A stretch of 64,000 nucleotides of DNA from an uncultured bacterium (GCA_905215775.1 CAJMRM010000006.1:9143-73142); one strand, 5' to 3'; shown: positions 44,370 to 52,940, counted from the stretch's first letter. The notes: generated by a model not told the origin, from the sequence alone. Numbers and translations are program-made.

Positions 44370-45815
44370 TTATTTAGCCTCCTTTTCCTGCATGTTTGCC
44401 TCCATGGCCTCCACAAGGCCCTGAACGCGGGTCTCATACTGGGCGGCATTGAAGTTACGCGGGTCAGCCTGGTCGCCGTCGAAGCCGGCAGTCGGAACGC
44501 CAAGGTCCTTTGTAAAGCGGCGCTGCATCTCTGCCATATATCCGCTCCACGGCTTACAGCTTCTGTTGTAGTGTACCAGAACGCCGTCAACCTTGTTGTC
44601 GCGGCAGATGCCCTCACGCCAGTCAACGCCCTGCTCGATGCAGACAGAGTTGGGAGCCTTATAGTAAGCGCGTGCCATTTCATCCATGTTGTTGTAAACG
44701 AAGCCGAAGGCCGGAGCATAAACAACGGCTGTTACGTTGACGCCATGCTCCTTTAACGGCTTGAACAGTGCCGGAAGCTTGGGCCAGCAGGGGATACCCT
44801 CGAACATTACACGGTATTTCTCCGGGAACGGAGTTGTGGTCTCGCCCTTCTTGATGGTCTCTTCCAGGTCGGAAGCCAGCAGCTCGAACGCCTCGGCTGC
44901 CTCAACCCTTGCACGGGCTGTTACAACGTCGGCCATGTGGTTGAACAGGTCAAATCCGGAGTAGGGAGCCGGTTTGTACTGTAAGTAATCACATACCTTT
45001 AACCATGCCTTTGCAGTATGGTTTGCATTCTCACAGGCCTTCTCAAATTTCTTCTCGTCGAATTTCTTTCCGGTCAGCTCTTCTAACTGCTTGATGGCCT
45101 TATCAAACTGGGCGCGGACATACTTCACGTTGGAATCATGGACATCCACGGTATTGTTGTACGGGATATCGATCATGATCAGCGGAACGTTGCACATACG
45201 GGCAATGTTCTCATACCATTTTGTCATACAGTTACAGATGTTGTTGCAGCAGAGAACGAAATCCGGCTGCGGGATCTGCATCTGACGGATGGGGGAGATG
45301 GCCTCGATGCGGCGCTCCTTGTCCGGTCCATCCGGCAGCTTTTCAAGCTCCAGGATATTTACAAGCTCCAGATACGGAGTCTGGGTCTTCGGATCTTTTT
45401 TCGGTTTTCCGGTGGCCTCATCGATGATCACGTTTCCGTTCTCATCCTTTAAGGGCTTTCCGGTGGACGGATCGATGATATATTCACCGGTCTCAGGATC
45501 AAATTTACGGGCAACACGAACGCCAGCCGCATATGCAAGGCTGATACGTGCGTATCCGCAGATATCGTTGTCATAGCCCAGATCCTCGGCTGCCTGGCAC
45601 ATCATCTCGCCGTAGCGGTTTGCTGCGATACCAGCGGCCTGGTTCTCGGGATACATAACATTCAGATCAAATGCTGCTGCGAGCTCACACGGGAATTTGG
45701 AAGAAGACCATCCCACTAACTCGCCTCTCTTTTTTGCCTCGCGCGCGTCCTTGTGAACGTCGTCCACAACCTTACGAAGGGCAAGAACGCCGGGACTAAC
45801 CTGCTTTTTAGCCAT
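44370..45815 (-). CDS. hgdA: (R)-2-hydroxyglutaryl-CoA dehydratase alpha subunit
   Basis: The 481-residue catalytic subunit has cysteine-rich segments (VLCCNNICNCMTKWYENIAR) that could supply cluster ligands, and the family segment VHYNRSCKPWSGYMAEMQRR. An insertion around residues 115-145 (EYIDPSTGKPLKDENGN-type) is a charged loop. With HgdB it performs the radical dehydration step of glutamate fermentation. It lies between hgdC and hgdB. Confidence 0.93.
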   Translation of the reverse strand: MAKKQVSPGVLALRKVVDDVHKDAREAKKRGELVGWSSSKFPCELAAAFDLNVMYPENQAAGIAANRYGEMMCQAAEDLGYDNDICGYARISLAYAAGVRVARKFDPETGEYIIDPSTGKPLKDENGNVIIDEATGKPKKDPKTQTPYLELVNILELEKLPDGPDKERRIEAISPIRQMQIPQPDFVLCCNNICNCMTKWYENIARMCNVPLIMIDIPYNNTVDVHDSNVKYVRAQFDKAIKQLEELTGKKFDEKKFEKACENANHTAKAWLKVCDYLQYKPAPYSGFDLFNHMADVVTARARVEAAEAFELLASDLEETIKKGETTTPFPEKYRVMFEGIPCWPKLPALFKPLKEHGVNVTAVVYAPAFGFVYNNMDEMARAYYKAPNSVCIEQGVDWREGICRDNKVDGVLVHYNRSCKPWSGYMAEMQRRFTKDLGVPTAGFDGDQADPRNFNAAQYETRVQGLVEAMEANMQEKEAK

Positions 45816-45899
45816 AATTATTCATCCTCCTCATTGAATGTATAAACGACGACCGCCAGACGGACATGGCACATGCCGCCCGGCCCGTTGTCTTACCAT

Positions 45900-46685
45900 T
45901 TAGCGGGTCGCTGCCTGCCATGCAAACAGGGCTGCACCCAGGGCGCCGTTGTACTGGGTCAGAGGGGAGGTAAGGATCGGACATCCCAGCTCCTCTTCCA
46001 GCGCGGATACAACGCCTTTATTCTGGGCCACACCTCCGGTCATCACAAGATCCTTCACCACGCCGATACGGTGGGCAAGACCGGCCACACGGCCAGCCAC
46101 GGAATGATGGATGCCGTTGATGATATCGCATTTATCCGTGCCCATGGAAAGCTGGCTGATGACCTCACTCTCCGCGAACACAGTACATGTGGAGCTGATT
46201 CCCACATGCTTTTTCGACTGGGCTCCCAGATCACCCAGATCCTCTACCCGTACCTCCAGGACTCTGGCCATAACGTCTAAGAAACGGCCGGTTCCGGCTG
46301 CACATTTGTCATTCATCTGAAAATTGGTCATGGTTCCGTTTTCGATCCGGAGCACCTTTACATCCTGTCCGCCGATATCAATGACCGTATGGGCGTCCGG
46401 AAACAGGAAAGAAGCCCCCCGCGCGTGGCAGGAAAGCTCACTCATCTGCTTGTCCGCAAGCCCCATAAGGGAATTGCGGCCGTAGCCTGTGGCCAGGACG
46501 TAGGCCATCTGATCTCTTGTCATGCCGGCTGCCTCCAGCACGGCATCAATGGCTCGCTGCGGACCGCTGGTGCCTGCCCCCACGTCGATCAGGGACTTTG
46601 CCACGATCTCTTTGCCATCTTTTAAAATAATACATTTGGACGCTGTGGAACCCACATCGATCCCCAGTGTATAAACTGCACTCAT
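45900..46685 (-). CDS. hgdC: 2-hydroxyglutaryl-CoA dehydratase activator (archerase) HgdC
   Basis: The 261-residue ASKHA-fold ATPase carries a [4Fe-4S] cluster at the dimer interface through C128 (NDKCAAGTGRF) and C167 (SSTCTVF). It uses ATP to inject a low-potential electron into HgdAB. The N-terminal phosphate loop is LGIDVGSTASKC. The frame is open 31 codons upstream, but the ATG at 46685 has GGAGG five bases before it and matches the family N-terminus. It is the first gene of the hgdCAB unit. Confidence 0.95.
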   Translation of the reverse strand: MSAVYTLGIDVGSTASKCIILKDGKEIVAKSLIDVGAGTSGPQRAIDAVLEAAGMTRDQMAYVLATGYGRNSLMGLADKQMSELSCHARGASFLFPDAHTVIDIGGQDVKVLRIENGTMTNFQMNDKCAAGTGRFLDVMARVLEVRVEDLGDLGAQSKKHVGISSTCTVFAESEVISQLSMGTDKCDIINGIHHSVAGRVAGLAHRIGVVKDLVMTGGVAQNKGVVSALEEELGCPILTSPLTQYNGALGAALFAWQAATR

Positions 46686-46738
46686 ACGAACCTCCGGGTT
46701 TTCTTCTGTATCAATGAATTTTTGTTTTTTCCTGTCCC

Positions 46739-46767
46739 AGTATAGCACACAGGGCCCCAAAGGACAA
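46739..46767 (-). promoter_or_regulatory. Sigma-A-type promoter of hgdCAB
   Basis: On the minus strand TTGTCC (46762-46767) and TATACT (46739-46744) are 17 bases apart, 53 bases before the hgdC start. This would make hgdCAB transcribable separately from gctAB-gcdA. Confidence 0.75.
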
Positions 46768-46800
46768 GCCGAAATCAAATATCCTGTGATACAACATTAT

Positions 46801-46825
46801 CCAGACCGGGGAAACCCCGGCCTGG
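46801..46825 (-). promoter_or_regulatory. GC-rich hairpin between gcdA and hgdC
   Basis: CCAGaCCGGGG aaa CCCCGGcCTGG is a nearly perfect 25-base hairpin 27 bases past the gcdA stop. It lacks a T run, so it may stabilise the gcdA mRNA end or partly terminate rather than act as a normal terminator. Confidence 0.55.
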
Positions 46826-46851
46826 ATCAGAATTCAAGCCCTCAGTCAGGA

Positions 46852-48621
46852 TCAGGCCTTATGTGCGTCGTTCCACTCGCGGATCGCGCGGGGTGTTACC
46901 ATCTGGTGCATCGGGCAGATGCTCTTCGGATTCTGGTAAACAGCCTCGGTGAACGCCTGGATATACGGACGAAGCTCTGTCATGTCAACGATCTCGTCTA
47001 CCATGCCGACCTTCGCACAGTATTCCGGACGGGATTTCTCATGATACAGCTGGATCATATCGTTCATCTTGTCGATGATGGGCTGCATATCCTCGCCAGC
47101 CTTGCTTGCTTTCACAAGCTTTCTGGAATACATTGCGTTTGCAGCGGTCTCGCCCGGCATTACATAGTATTCGCAGGCAGCGGTACCGATGGAGTAAACG
47201 TTGGTGTTGTTGCCCTGAGGACCGCCCAGTACATAATGGGCAGCAGCGCTGGCCTTACGGAGCGTAACCTCTAAGGACGGAAGACCAGAGTTCTCGATGG
47301 AGTAGATCAGAGACTGGCCAAGACCAAGAAGCTCTGCTTTCTCTGCATCGTCGCCCACGTCGATACCAGTGGTATCCTGCAGCCAGATCAGCGGGATACG
47401 GTCACGGGCACAAAGCGTTACGAACTCGTTCATTTTGATCAGGCCCTGACGGTATAACTTTCCGCCTACGCCTACGGAGTTCTGCTTGTACTCCGGATAG
47501 TTCATTAAAAGTCCCTGTACATTGGCGATGACGCCGACTAAAAGGCCGTTGACCTTTGCAAGACCGGTCACCATCTCCGGGCCGTAGCCCTTCTTGTACT
47601 CATATAACTGGGAACCGTCGAAGAGACGGCCGATTACGTCGTAAACATCGTACGGGCGCTTTCCGTTTAACGGGATGATGCTGTAAAGGTCCTCTGCCGG
47701 AAGTAACGGTGCCTTCTGGTCATCCACCCGGAAGAACTCCAGATTATAAGCCGGAAGGTAGCTGATGTACTTCTTGATACCCTCGATCACGCCGTAGTCG
47801 TTCTCATAGACCTCACGGAAGAAGCCGGTTTCATCATAGTGGACCGGAACGGAGCCCGGAGCCGGAACCTTATTCTTGCTGTTCTCGATCTGGGCAGCCA
47901 CGATCTGGTCAGCTGCTTCCTTATCGATATATCCCTTGGGATTCATACCGGAAAGGATGCCTGCTCCGCCGACTGCCATATTGGCCTGGCTGTGAGCGAT
48001 CAGGATCGTCGGAGAAATGCTGTGGTATCCGCCGCCAGCCGGGTTTGTTCCGTAGATGCCTACGATCACCGGAATACCTAACTGGTTTAACTCAGCGTTT
48101 CTGAAGAACGGAGTACCGCCGCCGCGACGGTTGGGATATACCTGATCCTGGAACGGGAAATCAACGCCGGCGCAGTTTAATAAGTAGATCAGCGGAAGAT
48201 TCATCATCTTGGCAGCATCCGAGCAGCGGATCAGGTTCTCAGCCTGGCCCGGCTCCCAGGTTCCTGCCATCTTTTTGTTATCGGATGCGATCACATAGAC
48301 CCATTTGCCGTTTACGCGGCCAAGGCCGTTGATGATGTTGGTGGAACCCATTTTGTTGTCGTTGGGGTTAAAGAGGCTGTTTAACGGGCAGAAGGTTCCC
48401 TCGTCTACCAGAGCGTTGATACGCTGCATAGCGGAAAGCTGGCCGCGCTCGTTTAATTTTTCCTCTGTGGTGATACCCTTGGCAAGGATCTCTTTTACCT
48501 TGTCATGGATATTCTTCTCGATCTCTTTAAGCTCTGCCTCGTTCTCTGCGTTGGCATTCACTAACGGCTTACCAACAACGGGCATCTCCTGGAAATACTT
48601 CGGCATGGAAAAATATCCCAT
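46852..48621 (-). CDS. gcdA: Glutaconyl-CoA decarboxylase alpha subunit (carboxyltransferase)
   Basis: The 589-residue protein is of the biotin-dependent carboxyltransferase (crotonase-like) family. GcdA moves the carboxyl group of glutaconyl-CoA onto the biotin of GcdC, giving crotonyl-CoA. It has two carboxyltransferase halves (NCAGVDFPFQDQVYPNRRGGG in the first; LIWLQDTTGIDVGDDAE and a conserved GGPQGNNTNVYSIG in the second). It follows gctB as in A. fermentans. The decarboxylation is coupled to Na+ export by GcdB. Confidence 0.94.
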   Translation of the reverse strand: MGYFSMPKYFQEMPVVGKPLVNANAENEAELKEIEKNIHDKVKEILAKGITTEEKLNERGQLSAMQRINALVDEGTFCPLNSLFNPNDNKMGSTNIINGLGRVNGKWVYVIASDNKKMAGTWEPGQAENLIRCSDAAKMMNLPLIYLLNCAGVDFPFQDQVYPNRRGGGTPFFRNAELNQLGIPVIVGIYGTNPAGGGYHSISPTILIAHSQANMAVGGAGILSGMNPKGYIDKEAADQIVAAQIENSKNKVPAPGSVPVHYDETGFFREVYENDYGVIEGIKKYISYLPAYNLEFFRVDDQKAPLLPAEDLYSIIPLNGKRPYDVYDVIGRLFDGSQLYEYKKGYGPEMVTGLAKVNGLLVGVIANVQGLLMNYPEYKQNSVGVGGKLYRQGLIKMNEFVTLCARDRIPLIWLQDTTGIDVGDDAEKAELLGLGQSLIYSIENSGLPSLEVTLRKASAAAHYVLGGPQGNNTNVYSIGTAACEYYVMPGETAANAMYSRKLVKASKAGEDMQPIIDKMNDMIQLYHEKSRPEYCAKVGMVDEIVDMTELRPYIQAFTEAVYQNPKSICPMHQMVTPRAIREWNDAHKA

Positions 48622-48700
48622 TTTTCTTCCTCCTCATATATCGCGTTCCGGCGGAGAAGGCGTTCCCGCCCTCTCCTTCCGGGACATCATTCACTGTTTC

Positions 48701-49510
48701 TTATTTATTTTCCTTCGGAACCTTGATGAATGCCTGGCCGGGATCGATCTCCTCACGGATCAGACGGATGATCTCCGGATCCGGACCTTCCATAAGCTCA
48801 GCTCTGGTCACATCGATCTCGAAGCCGGTGTTCTCCTGTACCATTTCCGGGCTGGAGAATGGATAGTAGTAAGCCAGGTACATTCTCTTGGTCTCTTCAT
48901 CGAATTTCATGATGCCAAGGTCTGTAACGACCATCTGCGGACCACGGTTTCCGGGAAGACCTGCTCTCTCACGTCCTCCGGGGCCGTCCATCCAGCCGCA
49001 GCTGGTGATGTAATCTACATGCTCCATGAATCTTCTCTTCTGGTGCTGCATCATGATCACAGTATTACAGAAGGTTGCGATTCCGTTTGCTCCGCCGGAG
49101 CCTGTGAAACGGGTCTGGGGCTTCACATAATCGCCCTTTCCGAAGATACAGGTGGAGTTTACGTTTCCGTAGGGGTCGATCTGTGCGCCGCCGATGAAGG
49201 CGATCAGACGATCCTCGTCGTGGAGCCACTCATTGGCCTCGAAGCCAACGAAGCGGACGTTGGGCCACTGAACGGCACAGTGTGCCATGAAACGGTTATC
49301 GCCAACGGAACGCGGAACCTCTACCGGAGAGCAGTCCATAAGTCCGCTCTCTACGATGGGATGGCAGCTGGGGCATACCGCACGCTTTGCAAGAGAAGCG
49401 CCAATGAGCGGAAGGCCAGTACCAACGATAACGATCTGATTTTCTTTAATGCTCTTTGCGATGGCATATGCCTGCATTTCCTGTTTTGTATACTTTGTAT
49501 AATCAGCCAT
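48701..49510 (-). CDS. gctB: Glutaconate CoA-transferase subunit B
   Basis: The 269-residue class I CoA-transferase subunit forms with GctA the enzyme that activates (R)-2-hydroxyglutarate with CoA from acetyl-CoA or glutaconyl-CoA. GctB supplies the catalytic glutamate, probably in the VGFEANEWLHDED segment near residue 82. The start at 49510 (MADYTKY) has AGGAG eight bases upstream; the longer frame has no support. It follows gctA by 21 bases. Confidence 0.92.
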   Translation of the reverse strand: MADYTKYTKQEMQAYAIAKSIKENQIVIVGTGLPLIGASLAKRAVCPSCHPIVESGLMDCSPVEVPRSVGDNRFMAHCAVQWPNVRFVGFEANEWLHDEDRLIAFIGGAQIDPYGNVNSTCIFGKGDYVKPQTRFTGSGGANGIATFCNTVIMMQHQKRRFMEHVDYITSCGWMDGPGGRERAGLPGNRGPQMVVTDLGIMKFDEETKRMYLAYYYPFSSPEMVQENTGFEIDVTRAELMEGPDPEIIRLIREEIDPGQAFIKVPKENK

Positions 49511-49531
49511 TTTTCTTTCTCCTCCCCTCAA

Positions 49532-50632
49532 TTAGTGTCTGGTAGAATAACCAAGGTGCGGCTCATTCTTAAGGTCCATGAGGCGGGAACCGCCGATAAC
49601 GTTAAGAAGGTCATCCTGATCTTTACAGCCATATACGTATTTCTGCAGGTAATCCTTAAAGGTCTCCGGGATCTTTGTGCCGTCGGCAGCATCCTTTGCA
49701 GCCTGGGCAGCAGCCTCAGCGGCAGCGGCTAACTTCTCGTCCTCCGGCTTGGCAGCGGCAGCCTTTGCAGCCTTATCGGCAGCCTTCTGGAGCTGTGCCT
49801 TTGCATCCTCTTCATCTAAGTACATGGAAGCCTTGTTGTACTCCTTCAGAGCCTTATCATCATCGTCGTAGTAGTTGTAGCACTGGGACGGCCATGCGCC
49901 GTAGGGTGCGCGTACAACTGCGTTCACGCACTCACCAAAGATTCTTGTCTTGGTGGGATCGCGGCGGATGTACTCGTCGCTTACGATCTCCTCGCAGGTT
50001 ACGATGGTGCGCTTTGCAGCGATGGCAATGTCGATATCGTGGAACTCATCGCCCTCGATGATGCAGGTTCCGTCGGGAGATGCCTGCTGAACATGGATGA
50101 TGGCGCAGTCCAGCTTCGGAACCGGAACAGCCAGCAGCTTCTCGCCCGGCTCAAATGGGTTCTCGATCTCTGCGCATTTTAAGTTGTCAACACCTTCCAT
50201 GGTCTTTCTCTGCTCTTCGCTGATTCCCCAGTATTTTACAAGACCAGAGCCCTGCATCATTCTTACCGGGAGGTAGGGAAGGCCTAAGGAAGCGGCATGG
50301 AGCTGTAACATCAGAACGTCCTGGGAGTAATCCTCATAGGTCAGCTCACCCTTCTCAATGGCTGCGCGGAAACGGCGTGCCACGTTTGTATAACCAGAGT
50401 TTGCAGTATAGCAGTTGATATATGCTCTGATACGGCCCTCGCCGATGAGCATATCCCAGTCTCCGCCTGCCGGTCCGGACCAGCCTACAAAACCGGTCTT
50501 TCCCTGACGAAGGATCTCGTAAACTGCTGCGTAAGGTTTACGGTTGGTGGTGAAGCCGCCGAAGCAGAGTACGTCGTTGTCATGAACGTACTTCTCTACG
50601 GCATCGTGTAATGACATAACTTTATTAGCCAC
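49532..50632 (-). CDS. gctA: Glutaconate CoA-transferase subunit A, GTG start, with Ala-rich insertion
   Basis: The 366-residue class I CoA-transferase subunit pairs with GctB. The GTG at 50632 is chosen because AAAGGAGG is eight bases upstream and the sequence then reads VANKVMSLHDAVEKYV as in family members. It is about 45 residues longer than the roughly 320-residue Acidaminococcus protein. The surplus is an Ala/Lys/Glu-rich predicted helix (about 290-330) before the conserved KDYLQKYVYGCKDQDDLL end. It is the first gene of the gctA-gctB-gcdA unit. Confidence 0.92.
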   Translation of the reverse strand: MANKVMSLHDAVEKYVHDNDVLCFGGFTTNRKPYAAVYEILRQGKTGFVGWSGPAGGDWDMLIGEGRIRAYINCYTANSGYTNVARRFRAAIEKGELTYEDYSQDVLMLQLHAASLGLPYLPVRMMQGSGLVKYWGISEEQRKTMEGVDNLKCAEIENPFEPGEKLLAVPVPKLDCAIIHVQQASPDGTCIIEGDEFHDIDIAIAAKRTIVTCEEIVSDEYIRRDPTKTRIFGECVNAVVRAPYGAWPSQCYNYYDDDDKALKEYNKASMYLDEEDAKAQLQKAADKAAKAAAAKPEDEKLAAAAEAAAQAAKDAADGTKIPETFKDYLQKYVYGCKDQDDLLNVIGGSRLMDLKNEPHLGYSTRH

Positions 50633-50686
50633 AATAAAGCCTCCTTTATAAAATATACTATGAATGTACACTATGTATACGATATA

Positions 50687-50715
50687 ATTCTACCGAATTC
50701 CGGCGGAATCGTCAA
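50687..50715 (-). promoter_or_regulatory. Sigma-A-type promoter of gctA-gctB-gcdA
   Basis: On the minus strand TTGACG (50710-50715) and TAGAAT (50687-50692) are 17 bases apart. The leader that follows contains a TATAC...GTATA imperfect repeat (about 50654-50679) that could be an operator. Confidence 0.75.
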
Positions 50716-50727
50716 ATGTTATTTGAG

Positions 50728-50985
50728 GGGCCGCGGGCGTTCGCCCTATGCAGGATTTCCGACGCTCCTCTGCACTCATGCAGGCATGGTGCAGACTTCT
50801 GGGGATGGAGTTTCCTGGGAGAGTCTGGTCCGCAGTGCGGCAAGCTCGATTCCGCTTCGCTCCATGCCCGATAAAGCGGGGCACGCTGTCTCGCTCGCGG
50901 GCGTTCGCCCTATGCAGCCCAACAGGCACTCCCCTGCTTTCATGCAAGCATGACGCAGGCTCCTGCCTGTTGGGCTGCGCACTGC
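50728..50985. repeat. Two-module palindromic repeat between gctA and gcdB
   Basis: This spacer of 360 bases holds no credible gene. A 22-base direct repeat, containing GGGCGttCGCCC and ending TATGCAG, occurs at 50732-50753 and 50896-50917. Each copy is followed by a palindromic module: 50751-50819 with core CATGCagGCATG (50777-50788), and 50914-50978 with 15-base arms and core CATGCaaGCATG (50941-50952). The second module resembles the 6742-6810 palindrome. The open frames through it are by-products of its palindromic composition. Confidence 0.78.
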
Positions 50986-50992
50986 TCTCTGC

Positions 50993-52132
50993 TTAACCGA
51001 ACATCAGCATAAAATACCCGGCGGCTACGGCGGAGCCGATAACTCCGGCTACGTTGGGACCCATGGCGTGCATCAGAAGGAAGTTGATCGGATTTTCCTT
51101 GGCTCCGACGGTCTGGGATACACGGGCTGCCATGGGAACTGCGGATACGCCTGCGGAACCGATCAGCGGGTTGATCTTTCCTCCGGTCAGCGCACACAGG
51201 AGCTTACCGAACAGGACACCGCCCACAGTCGCAAATGCGAAGGCCAGAAGACCCATGCAGATGATGGCAATGGTCTGCACACGTAAGAAGATCTCGCCGT
51301 TGGCGGTTGCGCCTACGGTGGTTCCTAACATGATGGTAACGATATTGCACAGCGCGTTCTGGGCAGTATCGGAAAGTCTTCCTGTAACTCCGGACTCACG
51401 GAGCAGGTTGCCCAGCATCAGCATACCTAACAGAGGTGCAACGGACGGAAGCAGTAAGGAGCAGAACAGTACCACGAATACGGGGAACACGATCTTCTCC
51501 ACCTTGCTCACCTTACGCAGCTGCTTCATAACGATCTGACGCTCTTTCTTTGTGGTGAGAGCCTTCATGATCGGCGGCTGGATCAGCGGGATCAGGGCCA
51601 TGTAGGAATAAGCGGCCACGGCAATGGGAGCTACCAGCTCCGGTGCCAGGTTATTGGCAATGTAAATAGCGGTCGGACCGTCGGCTCCGCCGATGATACC
51701 GATGGCAGCAGCCTGTCCAGGTGTGAACAGTCCCGTTGCCAGTGCCAGCAGGAAGGCCACATAGATACCAAACTGAGCGGCGGCACCAAGTAAAAGGCTC
51801 ACCGGGTTGGCGATCAGGGGGCCAAAGTCTGTCATGGCGCCTACGGCCATGAAGATCAGGCACGGGAACAGGCTGGACTTTACGCCGCTGTAAATGATCC
51901 GTAAAACACCGGAGTTATACCAGTTGTCTGCCTCGTTCATCAGACCGGCCAGCGGCAGGTTTGCAAGGAACATACCGAAGGCAATCGGGAGCAGAAGAAG
52001 CGGCTCAAACTGCTTTTTGATCGCCAGATATAATAAAATGAAGGAAATGAGAAGCATGACAGCCTGCTGCCAGGTCAGTGCGGCAAAACCCGACTGGGCC
52101 AGGAGCTCCCCAAAAACTGAAAGTATATTCAC
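50993..52132 (-). CDS. gcdB: Glutaconyl-CoA decarboxylase beta subunit, Na+ pump, GTG start
   Basis: The 379-residue membrane protein has about 10-11 hydrophobic helices and the family motifs GADGPTAIYIANNLAPELV and GVSAVPMAARVSQTVG of OadB/GcdB/MmdB pumps. It decarboxylates carboxybiotin on GcdC and exports Na+, conserving energy from glutamate fermentation. The GTG start at 52132 has AGGAGG upstream. It follows gcdC by 13 bases. Assignment to glutaconyl-CoA rather than oxaloacetate rests on the neighbouring gcdA/gct/hgd genes. Confidence 0.92.
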   Translation of the reverse strand: MNILSVFGELLAQSGFAALTWQQAVMLLISFILLYLAIKKQFEPLLLLPIAFGMFLANLPLAGLMNEADNWYNSGVLRIIYSGVKSSLFPCLIFMAVGAMTDFGPLIANPVSLLLGAAAQFGIYVAFLLALATGLFTPGQAAAIGIIGGADGPTAIYIANNLAPELVAPIAVAAYSYMALIPLIQPPIMKALTTKKERQIVMKQLRKVSKVEKIVFPVFVVLFCSLLLPSVAPLLGMLMLGNLLRESGVTGRLSDTAQNALCNIVTIMLGTTVGATANGEIFLRVQTIAIICMGLLAFAFATVGGVLFGKLLCALTGGKINPLIGSAGVSAVPMAARVSQTVGAKENPINFLLMHAMGPNVAGVIGSAVAAGYFMLMFG

Positions 52133-52145
52133 GGGGCACCTCCTA

Positions 52146-52592
52146 TTAGTTTAAGGTTACCAGAACAGCGCCTGTGTCAACAGCGTCGCCTACACTTACA
52201 TTTACGGAAGCAACGGTGCCTGCGGCCGGAGCAACGATCTCAGTCTCCATCTTCATGGCTTCCATAACGACTACGCACTGTCCAAAGCTGACAGCATCGC
52301 CGGCCTTCACCTTGATATCCAGGATCTTACCAGGCATAGGAGCGTCTACGGACTGTCCGCCTGCTGCTGCGGGAGCCGGTGCCGGTGCCGGTGCGGGAGC
52401 CGGAGCTGGTGCCGGGGCCGGAGCTGGTGCCGGCGCGGGGGCAGGTGCTGCTGCCGGCGCCGGTGCTGCTGCCTTTGCAAGGATGGGGGCCGGAGTGCTC
52501 ACAGTAACGCCTCTGTCCAGGGGCTTATACTCTTCTACTCTCTCGATCTCGATCTCATACTTTTTTCCGTTTAAAGTCGCTACATATTTCAT
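52146..52592 (-). CDS. gcdC: Glutaconyl-CoA decarboxylase biotin carrier subunit
   Basis: The 148-residue protein has a short N-terminal domain (MKYVATLNGKKYEIEIERVE), an Ala-Pro repeat linker (about 42-79) and a C-terminal biotinyl domain with the biotinylation motif EAMKM at K116. The flexible linker lets biotin swing between GcdA and GcdB. Start and spacing are normal, with AAAGGA upstream. The DNA of the linker is a near-perfect hexanucleotide repeat. Confidence 0.94.
   Translation of the reverse strand: MKYVATLNGKKYEIEIERVEEYKPLDRGVTVSTPAPILAKAAAPAPAAAPAPAPAPAPAPAPAPAPAPAPAPAPAAAGGQSVDAPMPGKILDIKVKAGDAVSFGQCVVVMEAMKMETEIVAPAAGTVASVNVSVGDAVDTGAVLVTLN
52376..52470. repeat. Hexanucleotide repeat encoding the GcdC Ala-Pro linker
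   Basis: On the plus strand repeated GGAGCC/GGTGCC/GGAGCT units run through this stretch, encoding about 18 Ala-Pro pairs. Slippage could change linker length in whole AP steps without a frameshift. Confidence 0.85.
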
Positions 52593-52655
52593 AATTAAAA
52601 TACATCCTTTCCTTTTTTACGCTTTTTCGTTTGCTTTTTCGGTCCTCTTTTCACC

Positions 52656-52940
52656 TTACAGTTCCTTGATGCTTGTAACGCGGAACTCTTCTCCTGACAG
52701 TCTGGCTTCCTCGCTGATTGCTGCGAGAAGCACTGCGTAGGATTCTTCATCCAGCGCCGGTGCCGGAGCCGCCGCCACAGCCGCCTGCTTCGGTGCCTTA
52801 TCCTTGACCGCCGTATTGATGATCTTGGAAATAATGATGACCGCGATCGCCAGCGACGCAAGAGCCGCAAACACGACCAGAAGTCCCACCGCTGAGATCA
52901 TCAGACCGTCTACCATGGTCATTTCCTGCCCAGTCCACAT
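52656..52940 (-). CDS. gcdD: Glutaconyl-CoA decarboxylase delta subunit (OadG-like)
   Basis: The 94-residue protein has one membrane helix (about 13-40, ISAVGLLVVFAALASLAIAVIII), a short Pro/Ala stretch (APKQAAVAAAPAPALDEE) and a C-terminal segment ending FRVTSIKEL, the layout of OadG/GcdD. These subunits stabilise the decarboxylase complex and contact the biotin carrier. It is the first gene of the gcdDCB unit; AAGGAGGTG precedes the ATG by ten bases. Confidence 0.87.
   Translation of the reverse strand: MWTGQEMTMVDGLMISAVGLLVVFAALASLAIAVIIISKIINTAVKDKAPKQAAVAAAPAPALDEESYAVLLAAISEEARLSGEEFRVTSIKEL

Noticed and set aside
46686..46778. Longer HgdC starting with MISACPLGPCVLYW
   Set aside because: The extension covers the predicted promoter and lacks a ribosome site; the family N-terminus begins at MSAVYTLGID.
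50660..50996. Several open frames of 68-97 codons on both strands between gctA and gcdB
   Set aside because: They run through direct repeats and palindromes, are Arg/Ser-rich on both strands and have no ribosome sites.
52174..52740. Plus-strand 188-codon frame opposite gcdC with Gly-Ala repeats
   Set aside because: It is the antisense reading of the Ala-Pro repeat linker and has no ribosome site or homologous motif.
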